Below are positions 1 to 6,839 of a stretch of DNA of 47,719 bases, one piece after another. Source of the DNA: Clostridia bacterium (GTDB lineage Bacteria > Bacillota > Clostridia > Christensenellales > Aristaeellaceae); NCBI GenBank assembly GCA_900769075.1, contig CAAGFE010000069.1, positions 1 through 47,719 on the forward strand, given 5' to 3'. Position numbers and translations under genes: made by a program. Positions within the stretch are counted from its first letter, which is position 1; each line of letters starts with the position of its first letter. The notes beneath the pieces are model-generated. The model was not told the origin of the DNA and did not search any database. It saw only the letters and a list, made by a program, of their open reading frames with translations.

Positions 1-509
1 CGGAACCAATTGTACCCACCGGCGGTTTCCTCTTCCAGAACGGTGATTCTTTCGCCATTGTACAGCTTGTAGCTCAGCAAAGCGCCATTGGGCGAGCTAC
101 GCACATTCAGGCCAGCAGAGTTCACGACAACCGTACCGGTTTTACCGACGTTGCTTGTGCCAGGATCAGGCGAGCCGCCGTTGCCGTAGTTCGTAGTTAT
201 AGTTGTGCCGGGGAAGTAGAAATCGAGGATTGTTTGGTAACTGGTACCAATGCTACCAGCATAGTATGCTCCCCACTGGCTCAAACCGACACCGTGGCCA
301 TCCTTCGGCTTTCCTGTCGCAGCTGTCCAAGGATCATTTTTGGAAACCAGATAATCGGTTTTATACCATCCGGCTTCCACTGCACTGTAGCAGCGTCCGC
401 CGTTAGAGGCGCAGTAGACAGTTTCTGCTACGCTATTCCCATATTTGAGAACAATTCCGGCGGTTGCATATCCTGTGCTAATCGTCACGCGCTTGTGCAG
501 CGTTCTCTG
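1..509 (-). pseudogene. SpoIID/LytB domain plus SH3 domain, partial and frame-decayed
   Basis: Read on the minus strand, the frame gives the tail of a SpoIID/LytB domain, including a GHGVGLSQWGAYYAGS-like signature (about 300-255) and a FYFPGTTI segment (about 215-195). A bacterial SH3 segment follows (VVNSAGLNVRSSPNGALL) and runs off the left edge. SpoIID-family proteins cut or remodel peptidoglycan at sporulation or division, and the SH3 part usually binds cell wall. The frame opens just after a TAG at 510-512. The expected upstream part (a stretch like RGVAENAAQAR) lies in another frame near 490-520, and further stops follow above it. So either the gene is decayed or the sequence is poor here. 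Base composition is visibly lower in GC than the rest of the window. The domain identity is solid; pseudogene versus assembly error is open. Confidence 0.72.
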
Positions 510-653
510 CTACACCTCTGCTAATCAGGCGTATACGACATCATTGGACTAACGTTGACCCACAGTGCAGATAAATTCATTTTTTCTGGGGAACATGGTG
601 AATTAACCTGCTTCTATGCGCATAGAGGGCTGTATAGCAATCCTACCATGGCA

Positions 654-698
654 TTGGTAAGGATGAGGTCCCCGGTTCGAATCCGGGTATCAGCTCCA
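654..698 (+). tRNA. 3' half of tRNA-Thr (anticodon GGT), 5' half not recognisable
   Basis: Bases 654-660 form a seven-base anticodon loop TTGGTAA with anticodon GGT. They are followed by GGATG (3' anticodon stem), a short variable region, a perfect T-arm (CCCGG, TTCGAAT, CCGGG at 671-687), the acceptor strand TATCAGC (688-694), T695 and an encoded CCA (696-698). The 5' partner strands (GCTGATA acceptor, D-arm, CATCC) are not found in order. Only a GCTGTATAGC remnant at 629-638 resembles the 5' end. This fits a degenerate tRNA or the duplicated 3' end left at a tRNA attachment site. A functional tRNA is unlikely. Confidence 0.5.
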
Positions 699-701
699 CA
701 G

Positions 702-727
702 GACTTGCAGAAATGCAAGTCTTTTTT
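702..727 (+). terminator. Rho-independent terminator after the tRNA remnant
   Basis: A perfect 8 bp stem GACTTGCA / TGCAAGTC (702-709 and 714-721) with a GAAA loop is followed by six T residues (722-727). It sits four bases after the CCA end, as a tRNA terminator would. Confidence 0.85.
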
Positions 728-937
728 GTTGTTTCAGGGTGATTTGTGCAGGAATCGGGGTGAATTGTTGCAATGATGCGGCTCTCCATCCCCACATACG
801 TAGTTTTGTCACACAGAATGTCACATTTTCGCCTTTTGAAAGTGCCTCAAGCCTTGCTATTTCAAGGGCTTGCGGCGTATTTGCTGTGTCACATGCACGC
901 CCCTAATCAAGCGCAGGCGCCCTCCCTGGGCGGTCAC
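728..937. other. Intergenic, nothing recognised
   Basis: Together with 510-653 this is the rest of the gene-free stretch between the SpoIID fragment and the GtrA gene, outside the tRNA remnant and the terminators. I see no open frame with codon-like composition, no promoter I would defend and no repeat shared with elsewhere in the window. Confidence 0.4.
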
Positions 938-976
938 AAAAAAACGCTGCCGGAAAGGAGGAGACTTTCCGGCAGC
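938..976 (-). terminator. Terminator of the GH3-GtrA transcript
   Basis: A 12 bp perfect stem, GCTGCCGGAAAG (946-957) and CTTTCCGGCAGC (965-976), is followed on the minus strand by seven T residues (the A-run 938-944). It lies about 80 bases downstream of the GtrA stop. Confidence 0.9.
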
Positions 977-1057
977 CAAAGGAGGAATACAGCCGCTGCG
1001 CGTATCCCTGCAGGGCACAGCAGCTGCAGGCATGCGTTTTGCAACGCGAAGGCCCGA

Positions 1058-1636
1058 TTACTTGGCGGCTTCCCCCTCGGGGAAGATGATCTTGTTGACG
1101 AAGAAGAAGACGACCATGGAGACGCCGCCGTTGAGGACGGTGGTGCCGATGTTGTACAGCCAGGGCGCGACCCACTGGCCGGCCACCGCCACCCAGATGC
1201 AGTTGATGCTGTTAACGATCACCGTCACGATGCAGAAGGCGAACACATACCAGGCGATCTGGGGGCCGACGGGGCGCTTGCTGCGGAACACGAAACTCCG
1301 CTGGATCGGGAAATTGATGGCCTCGCCGATGATCATGGCGATCATGTAGGCGATGAAGTACCCCAGGCCGCCCATGGCCGCGCCGCCATCCTTGACCGCA
1401 TAGCCGAAGATGTTCCAGGTGAAGGTCTGCCCGAAGATGGACGCCTCAATGCCCGGCCAGCCGAAGTCCACCGCCCACAACCCCTTGAACGCCAGGGGCA
1501 GGAAGGTCAGAATCAGGTACTTGAATACCGTGATGAGGTTGCTGACGATGACGAACAGCCCGCCCTCGCGGATCCACCTGGCCGCGCTGGGATGCCTGTC
1601 CGCAAAGGAATTCCACCAGTTGAGGATCGTTTTCAT
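1058..1636 (-). CDS. GtrA-like four-TM membrane protein
   Basis: 192 aa. Four hydrophobic segments (about residues 24-47, 83-103, 122-143, 160-183) and a basic NFPIQRSFVFRSKR segment after the second are typical of GtrA-type membrane proteins. That family is linked to cell-surface polysaccharide or teichoic-acid glycosylation, often as a flippase for polyprenyl-linked sugars. Its length is somewhat above the usual 120-150 aa because of a longer N-terminus. It starts three bases after the upstream GH3 stop, so the two are co-transcribed, and a strong terminator follows. What it does beside a glycosidase is unknown; the family assignment rests on topology and the short basic motif only. Confidence 0.65.
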   Translation of the reverse strand: MKTILNWWNSFADRHPSAARWIREGGLFVIVSNLITVFKYLILTFLPLAFKGLWAVDFGWPGIEASIFGQTFTWNIFGYAVKDGGAAMGGLGYFIAYMIAMIIGEAINFPIQRSFVFRSKRPVGPQIAWYVFAFCIVTVIVNSINCIWVAVAGQWVAPWLYNIGTTVLNGGVSMVVFFFVNKIIFPEGEAAK

Positions 1637-1639
1637 GGG

Positions 1640-4066
1640 TTACGCCTCCATCTTTTGCTGTTTGGACAACCTTGGCCGGGTGAAGAAGTGCTTCACCAGC
1701 CGCCCCACACCCCGGAAAAAATGCCCGTTGGCAATGAAGCAGATATCCTCCGCCATCGCGGTTGTCACCATGCCGCCCATCATTTTCGCCATGCCCCGGA
1801 AGGTGATGTTGTAGATGAACAGCAGGTTCAAATCGGGCTTTCCCGCCGCGACGGCCCGGTTCACCATCCCCCTGAGCACCTTCGCCACCAGGCGGCAGAC
1901 GGGGTTTTTCGCGTAGACCATCTGGCGAACGGTGTCGTTGATCTCCAGCGGGCCGCTGCGGTTCCACAGGTGGGGCGGAATCGGGCGGCGGAGCAGGGCC
2001 GCGAATGCCGCGTCCGGGACGTCCGCCAGTTCGCAGGCCCGGTAGCAGTCCAGCAGATTCGCCTTGGCGGGATTGCTCGCCGCGTAGGGGTCGGGAGCCT
2101 CCGTACCGGCCTGGCGCAGGGTGCCCGTCAGGCGCACATCCTCGCAGGAGGCGCCGATGCGGATCTCGTATTCGCCCCCCTCCACCTCCCAGCGGTTGGT
2201 CAGGACGTTGAAGTACCGGAAGGTGTAATCATTGAAGGGAATCGTGACGGTCTTGCTCTCCCCAGCCTTCAGGCGCACCCGGGTGAAGCCCTTCAGCTCC
2301 GCGGCGGGGCGGAAGATCTGCGCACCGGGCAGGCCGACGTACAGCTGGGCGATTTCGTCGCCCTCGCGCTCGCCCGCGTTGGTCAGGGTGAAGGTCGCCC
2401 CCTTGTCGGTGATGCTCAGGCCGCTGTACACAAACCGCGTGTAGCTCAGACCAAAGCCGAAGGGGAAGCGAACCTTTTTCCCGGCGGTCGTGGTGTACCG
2501 ATAGCCCACATACAGGCCCTCGCGGTACTCGCTGGTGGCCTCCGGGCCGGGATAATACTTGCTGACAGGCAAATCGGCATAGGCCAGGGGGAAGGTTTCG
2601 GACAGCTTGCCGCCGGGGTTCACCGCGCCGGTGAGGACGTTCAGCATCGCCGACGCGCCCGCCTGTCCGCCCAGCCCGCCGTATACCAGCGCCTGGCAGC
2701 GGTCAATCCAGGGCATTTCCACCGCGCTGCCGGCACTGAGCACCACGACGATGCGCGGGTTGACAGCGTGGATTGCTTCCAGCAGGTCGATCTGGTTCCG
2801 GGGCAGGCGCATGTGGGTGCGGTCGAGCCCCTCGGCTTCAAAGGCTTCGGGCAGGCCGAGGTACATCAGCACACAGTCCGCCTGCTCGGCCAGGGACACC
2901 GCCGCGCCCGCCAGTTCGGCGTTCGGCTTGTCCTGGCGCTCAAACCCCGGCGCATACCCGATGCAGCCCGGAAAGACGGTCGGTATCAGCTCTGCGGCGG
3001 CCTCGACCCGCTCGGCGTTGACCATGCTGCTGCCCGCGCCCTGATAGCGGGGCTTCCCGGCGAAATCGCCGATGACCGCGACCTTCGCGTCCCGGTTCAG
3101 GGGGAGGATGCCGCCCTCGTTCTTCAGCAGCACGGCAGACTTCTCCGCCGCCTCCCGCGCGATGGCATGCTGTGCGTCCGCGTCCGCCGGAACGGGCGCT
3201 GCCTGGGTGGCAAACACCGTCTCCAGCAGCTCATCCACCCGGGTATCCACCTCCGCCTCGGTGATCACGCCGGTTTGGACTGCCTGCAGCAGCTGGCACG
3301 CGCTGTCGTCCCCGGAGGCGGGCATCTCCAGGTTCATGCCTGCCCGCACCCCTTCGACAAAGGAATTGCTGCCGCCCCAGTCCGTCACCACCAGGCCCTG
3401 CCAGCCCCATTCGCCCCGCAGGATCTCCTTCAGCAGGTGCCCGTCTTCGTTGGTATACACGCCGTTCAGCCGGTTGTAGGAGGTCATGACCGCCTGGGGC
3501 TTACCCTCCTTGACGGCGATTTCAAAGTTGGTCAGGTAGATTTCCCGCAGCGTCCGCTCGTCCATCACCGAATCCGAGGACATGCGCAGCATCTCCTGGC
3601 TGTTGGCGGCGAAGTGCTTGGCGCAGGCCGCCACGCCGTTTTCCTGCACGCCGCGGATGAACCCGGCCGCCATCTTGCCCGCCAGGTACGGATCCTCCGA
3701 GTAATACTCGAAGGCGCGTCCGCACAGGGGGCTGCGCTTGGTGTTCAGCCCCGGCCCCAGCAGCACGTTCACGCCCTGGGCCCGCGCGTCCGCCCCGACC
3801 GCCCGGCCCAGCTTCTCCGCCACGGACACGTCCCAGCTGTTGGCATAGGTCGCCGCCGAGGGGATGCAGGTCGCCTTGGTCGATGCGTTCAGGCCCAGAT
3901 GGTCGCCCTCGCCCGCCTGACGCCGCAGCCCGCTGGGGCCGTCCGACAGCGTCATCGCCGGGATCTTCAGCCGTTCCACCCCACGGCTGTGCCATACGTC
4001 CGCCCCCGAGAGCAGGGCGCATTTTTCTGCAAGGGTCAGCTGCCTGATCAGGTCTGTATGATTCAT
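1640..4066 (-). CDS. Beta-glycosidase, glycoside hydrolase family 3, cytoplasmic
   Basis: 808 aa from the ATG at 4066, chosen because AAAGGTGG lies just upstream; the frame is open further but without another good site. There is no signal peptide. The GH3 N-terminal barrel has SDGPSGLR (41-48), KHFAANSQE (150-158) and VVTDWGG with the likely nucleophile Asp229. The GH3 C-terminal domain begins near residue 300 (VLLKNEGGILPL), and a fibronectin-III-like domain lies around 590-660. A C-terminal tail of about 100 aa seen in some Firmicutes GH3 proteins ends the chain. The family removes terminal beta-linked glucose, xylose or arabinose from oligosaccharides. A cytoplasmic location implies it acts on imported oligosaccharides. 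It shares a transcript with the GtrA gene. The exact substrate cannot be read from sequence. Confidence 0.92.
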   Translation of the reverse strand: MNHTDLIRQLTLAEKCALLSGADVWHSRGVERLKIPAMTLSDGPSGLRRQAGEGDHLGLNASTKATCIPSAATYANSWDVSVAEKLGRAVGADARAQGVNVLLGPGLNTKRSPLCGRAFEYYSEDPYLAGKMAAGFIRGVQENGVAACAKHFAANSQEMLRMSSDSVMDERTLREIYLTNFEIAVKEGKPQAVMTSYNRLNGVYTNEDGHLLKEILRGEWGWQGLVVTDWGGSNSFVEGVRAGMNLEMPASGDDSACQLLQAVQTGVITEAEVDTRVDELLETVFATQAAPVPADADAQHAIAREAAEKSAVLLKNEGGILPLNRDAKVAVIGDFAGKPRYQGAGSSMVNAERVEAAAELIPTVFPGCIGYAPGFERQDKPNAELAGAAVSLAEQADCVLMYLGLPEAFEAEGLDRTHMRLPRNQIDLLEAIHAVNPRIVVVLSAGSAVEMPWIDRCQALVYGGLGGQAGASAMLNVLTGAVNPGGKLSETFPLAYADLPVSKYYPGPEATSEYREGLYVGYRYTTTAGKKVRFPFGFGLSYTRFVYSGLSITDKGATFTLTNAGEREGDEIAQLYVGLPGAQIFRPAAELKGFTRVRLKAGESKTVTIPFNDYTFRYFNVLTNRWEVEGGEYEIRIGASCEDVRLTGTLRQAGTEAPDPYAASNPAKANLLDCYRACELADVPDAAFAALLRRPIPPHLWNRSGPLEINDTVRQMVYAKNPVCRLVAKVLRGMVNRAVAAGKPDLNLLFIYNITFRGMAKMMGGMVTTAMAEDICFIANGHFFRGVGRLVKHFFTRPRLSKQQKMEA

Positions 4067-4197
4067 TATATCCCACCTTTCTGCGATTGGAACGCCCGGG
4101 CTGTTGACCGGGGGTCTGCCTGGGCAAATGTCATGTTGACGCGTGTTCTTCCCATCCTGGTTCTTGTCCTGATGGGGTTGGAATCTATTGATCGCCC

Positions 4198-4226
4198 TCC
4201 GCACGGGGTGCACATAACCGTGCGGA
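4198..4226 (-). other. Inverted repeat in the leader of the cytoplasmic GH3 gene
   Basis: A perfect 9 bp inverted repeat (TCCGCACGG at 4198-4206, CCGTGCGGA at 4218-4226) with an 11-base loop lies between the kinase stop and the GH3 start. No T-run follows on either strand, so it is not an obvious terminator. It could be an operator or a leader structure. I found no convincing promoter in 4067-4274. Confidence 0.5.
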
Positions 4227-4274
4227 CGAGCATGACCCATAGAGAATCACCCGGGAGCGATCCAGCGATCTCTC

Positions 4275-5618
4275 TCAGGTGGACGCCTGTCCCCTGTGTT
4301 CCGGGATAGGAATCAGGATGGACATGACGACCCAGTTGTTCGCCTGCTTGATGCTCATATGCCCGCCATAATTTTCCACGGTCAGCCGGATGCCTTTGAT
4401 GCCATAGCCGTGCATTTCCGGATTCTTTTTGGTGCTCTTCGGCGCCTCCAACGAAATCTGGACGGGCTGCTCGCAGTAGTTGCTGATGTTGATGACCACA
4501 AAATGATTCTCCGAGCAAACGCTGACCTTCATCAGCCGCTTTTCTGTTTCCTCAATGCCGCGTTCATACTCGATGGCGTTGTCCAGCGCGTTGCCGAAGA
4601 TGGTGCAGATGTGGACTTCATTCATGAAGTCCATTTCCCGGGCGTCCACATAGCACTCCATGGTGATGTTTTCGCTGATGCACAGCATCTTCTTGTTGCA
4701 CAGCACCACGTCCAGCACGGAGTTGCCGGTGTCATACTGCGCCTCATACTGGCTGACGAGGCCCTCCATGTTCTGCAGCTCCGGTTCATATTTCTGGGAG
4801 TTGCTGACGCTCCGGATGTAGTGAATCAGATGCTTGATATCGTGGTAGACCTGCTGCATATGGTCGTTGTTGACCTTGAACTGCTGATAATGGATGTACT
4901 GGTTGTTCACGATGTTCTTCAGCATGTTGACGTTCATTCTCAGCTGCATCGCATAGCTGGTCTCGTTGGTGGCCAGCAGGGCAATCATGCCGGAAAAGTC
5001 CGCCACCGTACGCACCAGCAGCACACCGCCGCCCATATCAATGCCAAAGATGGAGGAGGGCGCCCAGAAGCTGATGTTGCTGATGGCAAACGCCACCATG
5101 GTGATGAACAGGCTGGACACCACTTCGCCGTGGCTGTATTTCAGCGAGCGCTCCTTGCGGCGTGCCTGACGGTACAGCAGAAAGCCAAGCGGGGTGAACA
5201 CCACCGCATACACCAGCAGCATGACGAGCAGGTAGCCGCCCGTGTGTGCAGGCTCAAAGATCTCGAGCACGCGCAGATACACCGTGACCAGATAGGCCAA
5301 TGCGGCGGCAAATTCCGCCTGCATCACCGCCTGGCACCAATGCTGGACCACCACGCTGATATGCTCCTTCAGGCCAAGGCGCAGATAGAGCATCATGGTC
5401 ACCAGGCAGCACAGCATCACGGACAGCCAGATGGGGGCGGGCTGCTGGAAGTGGGCATAATTCAGCACCAGCAGCAGGGGAAATGCACCCAGGATCAGCG
5501 CGAATGCCTTCCAGCCCTGCAGCCGCTTGTCGTTGCACAGGATGTGCAGCGTACAGACACCCCACTCCGCAAAGACTGTGAACTCAAAGGGGAAGAAGGC
5601 AGCCATTCTTTCAATCAT
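4275..5618 (-). CDS. GHKL sensor histidine kinase, AgrC/HPK10-like
   Basis: 447 aa. The N-terminal half holds about six hydrophobic segments up to residue 215. A QQVYHDIKHLIHYIRS H-box follows with the likely phosphorylated His259, then the N-box FGNALDNAIEY (341-351) and G-box GYGIKGIRLTVENYGG (404-419). This order is typical of kinases paired with LytTR regulators. The start overlaps the response-regulator stop by four bases (ATGA), so they are translationally coupled. The ligand is unknown. The pair lies among three GH3 genes with no AgrD-like peptide gene nearby, which favours a carbohydrate or envelope signal over a quorum peptide, but that is inference. Confidence 0.9.
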   Translation of the reverse strand: MIERMAAFFPFEFTVFAEWGVCTLHILCNDKRLQGWKAFALILGAFPLLLVLNYAHFQQPAPIWLSVMLCCLVTMMLYLRLGLKEHISVVVQHWCQAVMQAEFAAALAYLVTVYLRVLEIFEPAHTGGYLLVMLLVYAVVFTPLGFLLYRQARRKERSLKYSHGEVVSSLFITMVAFAISNISFWAPSSIFGIDMGGGVLLVRTVADFSGMIALLATNETSYAMQLRMNVNMLKNIVNNQYIHYQQFKVNNDHMQQVYHDIKHLIHYIRSVSNSQKYEPELQNMEGLVSQYEAQYDTGNSVLDVVLCNKKMLCISENITMECYVDAREMDFMNEVHICTIFGNALDNAIEYERGIEETEKRLMKVSVCSENHFVVINISNYCEQPVQISLEAPKSTKKNPEMHGYGIKGIRLTVENYGGHMSIKQANNWVVMSILIPIPEHRGQAST

Positions 5619-6328
5619 CCGTGGACAACTCCCATATAGTTCGTAAGTGCCTCCATGAAGGGCTTGTAACGCAGACGGGAAAAGGCCAGCTCATGGCCTG
5701 CCACAATGACATAATCCTTTTTGACCTGTTCCACATGGGCCAGATTGACCAGATAGCAATTGTTGCAGCGTTGGAAGGGGGCGTTCTTCAGCTTTTCCTC
5801 GATGCTCTTCAAGCTGTCGTTGATATGGAAGGACCCCTTTGTATGATGAAGCCTGACGGCGTGTTTTTCGGTTTCAATGAAATAGATCTGCGAGATATCC
5901 AGTTTCAGCAGACCTTCGTTGTTGGTGACGGTGATAAAATGCTCCGACCGCTGGCGGAACAGCTCCCTGGCGTGATCCAGGGTATTGCAGAAGCTGATGT
6001 GGTTGATGGGTTTGAGAATGTAATCCAGGGCATGCACGCTGTAGCCCTGCACGGCATAGGAGGTCATGCTGGTGATGAACACAATCAGCACCTTGTCATC
6101 ATGCCGGCGGATTTCCTTGGCCACGCTGATGCCGTCCATCCCGGGCAGCTGGATATCCAGCAGGAGCAGATCATATCCGCCCACGGTATTGAAATGATCC
6201 AGCATGGCCGAGCCGTTGTCGAACACATGGAGCTCGCACACCTCGTCATGCTCCTCGAAGTAGGTGCGGATATCCTGTCGGATTTGCTCGCGCTGCAGTT
6301 CATTGTCCTCCACAAGTGCAATCTTCAT
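5615..6328 (-). CDS. LytTR-family response regulator
   Basis: 237 aa from the ATG at 6328, preceded by AAAGGTG. The receiver domain has the acidic pair ED at 7-8, phosphoacceptor Asp58 (LLLLDIQLPGMDG) and a conserved lysine in YILKPI near 108. The C-terminal LytTR domain (about 135-235, including IYFIETEKHAVRLH and RCNNCYLVNLAHV) binds paired 9 bp direct repeats. It is the first gene of a two-gene unit with the kinase. A good match to a LytTR double site lies upstream of the secreted GH3 gene (12681-12710), making that gene the likely target. Confidence 0.93.
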   Translation of the reverse strand: MKIALVEDNELQREQIRQDIRTYFEEHDEVCELHVFDNGSAMLDHFNTVGGYDLLLLDIQLPGMDGISVAKEIRRHDDKVLIVFITSMTSYAVQGYSVHALDYILKPINHISFCNTLDHARELFRQRSEHFITVTNNEGLLKLDISQIYFIETEKHAVRLHHTKGSFHINDSLKSIEEKLKNAPFQRCNNCYLVNLAHVEQVKKDYVIVAGHELAFSRLRYKPFMEALTNYMGVVHG

Positions 6329-6366
6329 AAGCACACCTTTCACAGCCCCGTCGGCTGTTCTTTTGT

Positions 6367-6422
6367 GATGGAAGCATTCCATCCATGTCATGCATGATAG
6401 CAGGCATCCGCCTGATGTGCAA
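6367..6422 (-). promoter_or_regulatory. Promoter of the two-component operon with leader inverted repeat
   Basis: On the minus strand TTGCAC (6417-6422) and TATCAT (6394-6399) are spaced 17 bp apart. In the leader GATGGAA and TTCCATC (6367-6373 and 6377-6383) form a 7-3-7 inverted repeat that could be an operator or short hairpin. Confidence 0.55.
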
Positions 6423-6441
6423 GCTGAATTTTCCCATGGGC

Positions 6442-6465
6442 GGGGACGGGCTGCAACCCGTCCCC
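6442..6465. repeat. GC-rich hairpin flanking repeat element copy 1, left side
   Basis: GGGGACGGG (6442-6450) and CCCGTCCCC (6457-6465) form a perfect 9 bp stem with loop CTGCAA. The right flank of the element (6656-6688) begins with the same GGGACGGGCTGCA motif, so the element is bracketed by related hairpins. Confidence 0.7.
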
Positions 6466-6470
6466 CAAAT

Positions 6471-6655
6471 CATCGACAAAGTCGATGATTTGCAGGCCTT
6501 CAAAAAAGGCTGCAAGGCAAGGCGACAAACCTGCAAATGAGGGAGTTTACACGGACGTAAATGACCGAAATTTGCAGGTGCAGTCAACGAAGCAAGCGTA
6601 TTTTCTCTGCCTTATGGCAGAAAATTCGCGGTTGCGGGCTTTTTTGATGGTCTGA
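6471..6655 (+). repeat. Structured dispersed repeat, copy 1 of 2
   Basis: 185 bp, nearly identical to 40537-40722 outside one variable stem. Visible stems: CATCGAC/GTCGATG (6471-6477, 6481-6487); TTGCA-GCCTT pairing AAGGC-TGCAA with one bulged G (6490-6515); CCTGCAAAT/ATTTGCAGG (6530-6538, 6570-6578) enclosing a TTTAC/GTAAA stem; and GCAAGCG opening a long hairpin that closes at TTGC (6592-6635), followed by GGGC and six T residues (6640-6645). The variable stem here is TCTGCC/GGCAGA extended by T-A pairs. It could be a structured RNA with an intrinsic-terminator-like 3' end, or a small non-autonomous mobile element. No protein is encoded. Confidence 0.85.
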
Positions 6656-6688
6656 GGGACGGGCTGCAGCCGGGGTGCAGCCCATCCC
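6656..6688. repeat. GC-rich hairpin flanking repeat element copy 1, right side
   Basis: GGGACGGGCTGCA (6656-6668) and TGCAGCCCATCCC (6676-6688) form a 13 bp stem with one mismatch. It repeats the start of the left flank. The remaining bases to 6839 hold a GGGGGATCCCCC palindrome near 6810-6826 but no T-run and no gene. Confidence 0.65.
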
Positions 6689-6839
6689 CCATGGATGCAC
6701 TTGGGGGAGGAAGGAAACGCTGCGGGATCCAGGAGGCATGGCATCCGCGCGAAGGCGCCATGGGCGCGCCCTTCAGGGGCACGCTCCTGTCCGCAGCCGC
6801 CGCCCGCCCGGGGGGATCCCCCGGACAGGCAGCGCAGGG

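Noticed and set aside
629..698. A complete tRNA-Thr gene
   Set aside because: The 5' acceptor strand, D-arm and 5' anticodon stem do not pair with the intact 3' half.
4067..4274. LytTR site before the cytoplasmic GH3 gene
   Set aside because: I scanned both strands for the 9-12-9 repeat pattern; no pair of half-sites was close to the consensus.
773..4309. Very long open frame on the plus strand (also at 6675-9962, 10071-12509, 19628-23752, 30901-32697)
   Set aside because: These are antisense to well-supported genes in high-GC DNA; their proteins are low-complexity, rich in His, Gly, Arg and Ala, and have no family signature.
6300..6587. Minus-strand frame with a peptide repeated at 39862-40653 (MTAPANFGHLRP start)
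   Set aside because: The similarity is only because both frames read through the structured DNA repeat; no ribosome site or conserved codon pattern supports translation.
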